Below are positions 5,612 through 7,121 of a stretch of 7,121 nt of DNA, piece after piece. The translations under genes were made by a program, and so were the position numbers. This DNA comes from Clostridia bacterium. Lineage in GTDB: Bacteria; Bacillota; Clostridia; Oscillospirales; CAG-272. Under the pieces are notes generated by a model, which was not told the origin of the DNA, made no database searches, and was given only the letters and a program-made list of their open reading frames with translations. How positions within the stretch are numbered: the stretch's first letter is position 1; each line of letters opens with the position of its first letter. The DNA lies in assembly GCA_017629395.1 (NCBI GenBank), contig JAGBXH010000114.1:1-7121 (forward strand), read 5' to 3'.

Positions 5612-6544
5612 TTACCTCTCGATCATGAGGTGCATGAGATTGCTCACGCCCTCGAAGAATTTGTCGTTGTCCGTTTCGTTGTGCGGCTCGTGGCGCATAC
5701 CCTCGAAATACATCGAGGAAAGCTTGGTTGCTCCTGCAGCGCGCAGGCGTTGCTCCACGGTACGCACGCCCTTGCCAAAGTTGCCAACGGGGTCGTCTTC
5801 ACCGGAAACGAGCAGCATAGGCAGGTCAAGCGGCATTTTGCTTGCCCAGTCCTTGGTGGATACATAGCCGAGCAGGGTAAAGAGGGTCAGATATCCGTTG
5901 ACGGTAAAGCGATAGGAGCAGAAGGGGTCGCGGTTGTATTTTTCAATGACCTTGCGGTCGCGGGTCAGCCATGCGTTTTTGATGCCGTCGGCAGCAAATG
6001 GCTTGTCGTAAGAGCCGAACGCAATGGTGTAAAGCAGCGCCGAGCGGTTGTGCTTGCCGAAAAGTCCAAGCACGCGGCAAAGCAGCTTGCCTGCGCCCGT
6101 AGGGGCTTCGGGGCCTGCAGTACCGCTGATGACGGCGGCATCCCATGCGTCCTTGTATTCGGTCAGAGCCCATCGTGCGATAAATGAGCCCATGCTGTGA
6201 CCGTACAGAATGACGGGCAGGGTGGGGAAGGTGGATTTGATCCAAGAATGGACAGCGTAAACGTCTTTGACAAGACAGCGCGCGGGGTCTTTGGCGTCGG
6301 TAATGTAGCCAAGCTCGTCCGCATTTCGTGCGGTGTAGCCGTGACCGAGGTAGTCGTGACCGACAACGGCAAAGCCTGCGTCACACATGCGTTCGGCAAA
6401 ATCGGTGTAGCGCAGGATATACTCGCACATGCCGTGCGAGAGCTGAATGACGCCTACGGGATTCTCGGGCGTCCAGCACCAAGCGGCAAGCGTGTGAATG
6501 CCGTCCGAGGAGGGCAGGGAAAACGCGTTTGCGGTGTACTTCAT
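5612..6544 (-). CDS. Alpha/beta hydrolase, monoacylglycerol-lipase / lysophospholipase-like
   Basis: The 310-residue protein has an alpha/beta-hydrolase core. The oxyanion motif is SHGM (36-39), HDYLGHG (63-69) is typical of the lysophospholipase-like group, and the nucleophile elbow is GHSMG (115-119, Ser117). The acid is Asp250 or Asp251 in GEDDPVG and the base is His285 in GMRHEPHNE. A cap region lies about 145-235. There is no signal peptide, so it is probably cytosolic and cleaves a carboxylic ester such as a monoacylglycerol or lysophospholipid; the true substrate is unknown. A perfect AAGGAGG sits seven bases before the ATG. It follows the RNHCP gene by 23 nt and is coupled to ruvX downstream. 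Confidence 0.9.
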   Translation of the reverse strand: MKYTANAFSLPSSDGIHTLAAWCWTPENPVGVIQLSHGMCEYILRYTDFAERMCDAGFAVVGHDYLGHGYTARNADELGYITDAKDPARCLVKDVYAVHSWIKSTFPTLPVILYGHSMGSFIARWALTEYKDAWDAAVISGTAGPEAPTGAGKLLCRVLGLFGKHNRSALLYTIAFGSYDKPFAADGIKNAWLTRDRKVIEKYNRDPFCSYRFTVNGYLTLFTLLGYVSTKDWASKMPLDLPMLLVSGEDDPVGNFGKGVRTVEQRLRAAGATKLSSMYFEGMRHEPHNETDNDKFFEGVSNLMHLMIER

Positions 6545-6567
6545 GGCAAGTCCTCCTTGATTCCAAG

Positions 6568-6897
6568 TTATATCTTTCCCGCCGTCAGCGAGATGAGAAG
6601 CTTGAGGTTATCGGGCTGCACCTTTGCCTCGTGTGCCGCCTTGTTGCGGTGCAATTCGCCGCATTTTGTGCAGCGGTGCACGATCACGTAGCCCTTTTTG
6701 GGGTCGGGCTCTACCTTGATCGGTTCCATCTGCCCTTGGCACTCGCTTGCGCGGTCACCGGGGAAGACGTCAAGGTGCATCGACCACAGGCAAAAGGGGC
6801 AATGATTGCGTGAGGTATAGCCCAGCGGCTGCACCTCGCGCCCACAATGCGCGCAGATAAAGCCGTCGTCGTTTTTGGTAAATCTCTTTTGCTCCAT
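6568..6897 (-). CDS. RNHCP-motif zinc-ribbon protein, function unknown
   Basis: This small protein (109 residues from the chosen start) carries the motif that names the RNHCP family, SRNHCPFC (29-36), followed by SMHLDVFPGDR and later HRCTKCG. Cysteines at 15, 18, 33, 36, 53, 76 and 79, plus nearby histidines, suggest two zinc-binding knuckles. No activity is established for the family as far as I know; nucleic-acid or protein binding is only a guess from the zinc-ribbon look. The ATG at 6897 is preferred because GGAGG (6907-6903) stands five bases before it. An in-frame TTG at 6909 would use that same ribosome site as coding sequence. It is the first gene of the run and has a good promoter about 30 bases upstream. 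Confidence 0.9.
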   Translation of the reverse strand: MEQKRFTKNDDGFICAHCGREVQPLGYTSRNHCPFCLWSMHLDVFPGDRASECQGQMEPIKVEPDPKKGYVIVHRCTKCGELHRNKAAHEAKVQPDNLKLLISLTAGKI

Positions 6898-6926
6898 AGT
6901 TGCCTCCAAATGGGTATATATATTAT

Positions 6927-6955
6927 ATTTTAGTATATTTATAAGCCTTTGTCAA
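6927..6955 (-). promoter_or_regulatory. Promoter of the five-gene run
   Basis: On the minus strand TTGACA (6955-6950), a 17-nt spacer and TAAAAT (6932-6927) match the vegetative consensus in 11 of 12 positions. Transcription would begin near 6920, leaving a leader of about 20 bases before the RNHCP start. The surrounding stretch is very AT-rich, in contrast with the GC-rich genes. Confidence 0.85.
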
Positions 6956-6979
6956 GATACAGATTGTGAATAAAGGTAA

Positions 6980-7008
6980 GTGACACAGGGGACAGTCCCC
7001 GGTATCAT
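6980..7008. repeat. Degenerate GGGGACAGTCCCC-type palindrome
   Basis: GGGGAC-A-GTCCCC (6988-7000) is a perfect inner palindrome. The flanks GTGACAC and GTATCA continue the pairing with two mismatches, for 11 of 13 pairs from 6981 to 7007. The motif resembles GTGACACAGGGGACAGTCCCC repeats that I recall near IS200-like/REP-associated transposases in many bacteria. No such gene is present here, so this would be a solo, decaying copy. It has no T-run and is not a terminator. Confidence 0.6.
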
Positions 7009-7043
7009 TTGCGCAATCGCTCTTTGTCAAATAAGAATATTCA

Positions 7044-7070
7044 AAAAACGCCCGGAAATCGGGCGTTTTT
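7044..7070 (-). terminator. Strong terminator after the right-edge gene (may work both ways)
   Basis: AAAAACGCCCG (7044-7054) and CGGGCGTTTTT (7060-7070) form a perfect 11-bp stem with a 5-nt loop. On the minus strand the stem ends in six T residues, 3 bases past the stop at 7074-7076 being the nearest stem edge. The symmetric A and T runs would also allow termination on the plus strand. It separates the right-edge gene from the RNHCP promoter. Confidence 0.93.
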
Positions 7071-7073
7071 GTA

Positions 7074-7121
7074 TTATTCATTCCACCAAGCATCGCTCAG
7101 GTATTGGGGGGGCACCTGTTC
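7074..7121 (-). CDS. C-terminal end of an unidentified protein (partial, cut by window edge)
   Basis: The minus strand from base 7121 reads EQVPPQYLSDAWWNE followed by TAA at 7076-7074, immediately before the strong terminator. The position of the stop relative to the terminator makes this a believable gene end, but 15 residues are too few to name a family. A run of seven C residues in the coding strand (7112-7106) lies in this stretch. The other two frames do not give an equally good ending. Confidence 0.6.
   Translation of the reverse strand, partial: EQVPPQYLSDAWWNE

Noticed and set aside
6898..6909. TTG start for the RNHCP gene, adding four residues
   Set aside because: It would place the GGAGG ribosome site inside the coding sequence, while the ATG at 6897 has that site at the right distance.

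Overview
The window looks like a chromosomal segment of a Gram-positive anaerobe of the Clostridia (Bacillota), probably a gut lineage. This is inferred from four things: purine-rich Shine-Dalgarno sites before almost every gene, a lysine (L-box) riboswitch working by transcription attenuation, lysine/meso-diaminopimelate synthesis by the one-step dehydrogenase route (dapA-dapB-ddh), and small GTAGGGGCGATC-type palindromic repeats that I associate with clostridial genomes. Species cannot be assigned. Except for a gene remnant at the far left, all genes are on the minus strand, so transcription runs right to left.

Right edge (7121 to 6910): the last 15 codons of an unidentified minus-strand gene, a strong 11-bp terminator, a degenerate GGGGACAGTCCCC-type palindrome, and a near-consensus promoter. 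That promoter drives a tight five-gene run (6897 to 3281): an RNHCP-motif zinc-ribbon protein, a monoacylglycerol-lipase-like alpha/beta hydrolase, RuvX/YqgF, a membrane-anchored protein I do not recognise, and a PHP-domain metal-dependent phosphoesterase. Gaps are 2 to 44 nt, every gene has its own ribosome site, and I see no terminator between them or after the PHP gene.

Centre (3265 to 2971): a textbook promoter (TTGACA, 17 nt, TATAAT), then a lysine riboswitch and a 13-bp terminator. An alternative 11-bp antiterminator can be traced base by base. It shares one strand with riboswitch helix P1 and the other with the terminator stem, which is the expected layout for shutting the operon off when lysine is plentiful.

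Controlled genes (2941 to 332): dapA, dapB and ddh, overlapping end to start. DapA condenses aspartate semialdehyde with pyruvate, DapB reduces the product to tetrahydrodipicolinate, and Ddh aminates that directly to meso-diaminopimelate for peptidoglycan and lysine.

Left edge (1 to 374): the most unusual part. Bases 1-43 are the C-terminal end of a second ddh gene on the plus strand, converging on the first. The two gene ends and their 3' flanks form an imperfect inverted repeat around a MITE-like palindrome (109-245) with 44-nt arms. The short sequence after the two stop codons is identical, while the coding ends differ at 6 of 42 bases.

I found no tRNA or rRNA gene, CRISPR array, intact transposase or defence system. 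Most of the window is ordinary metabolism. The ddh pair with its repeat and the uncharacterised members of the five-gene run are the parts worth following up.
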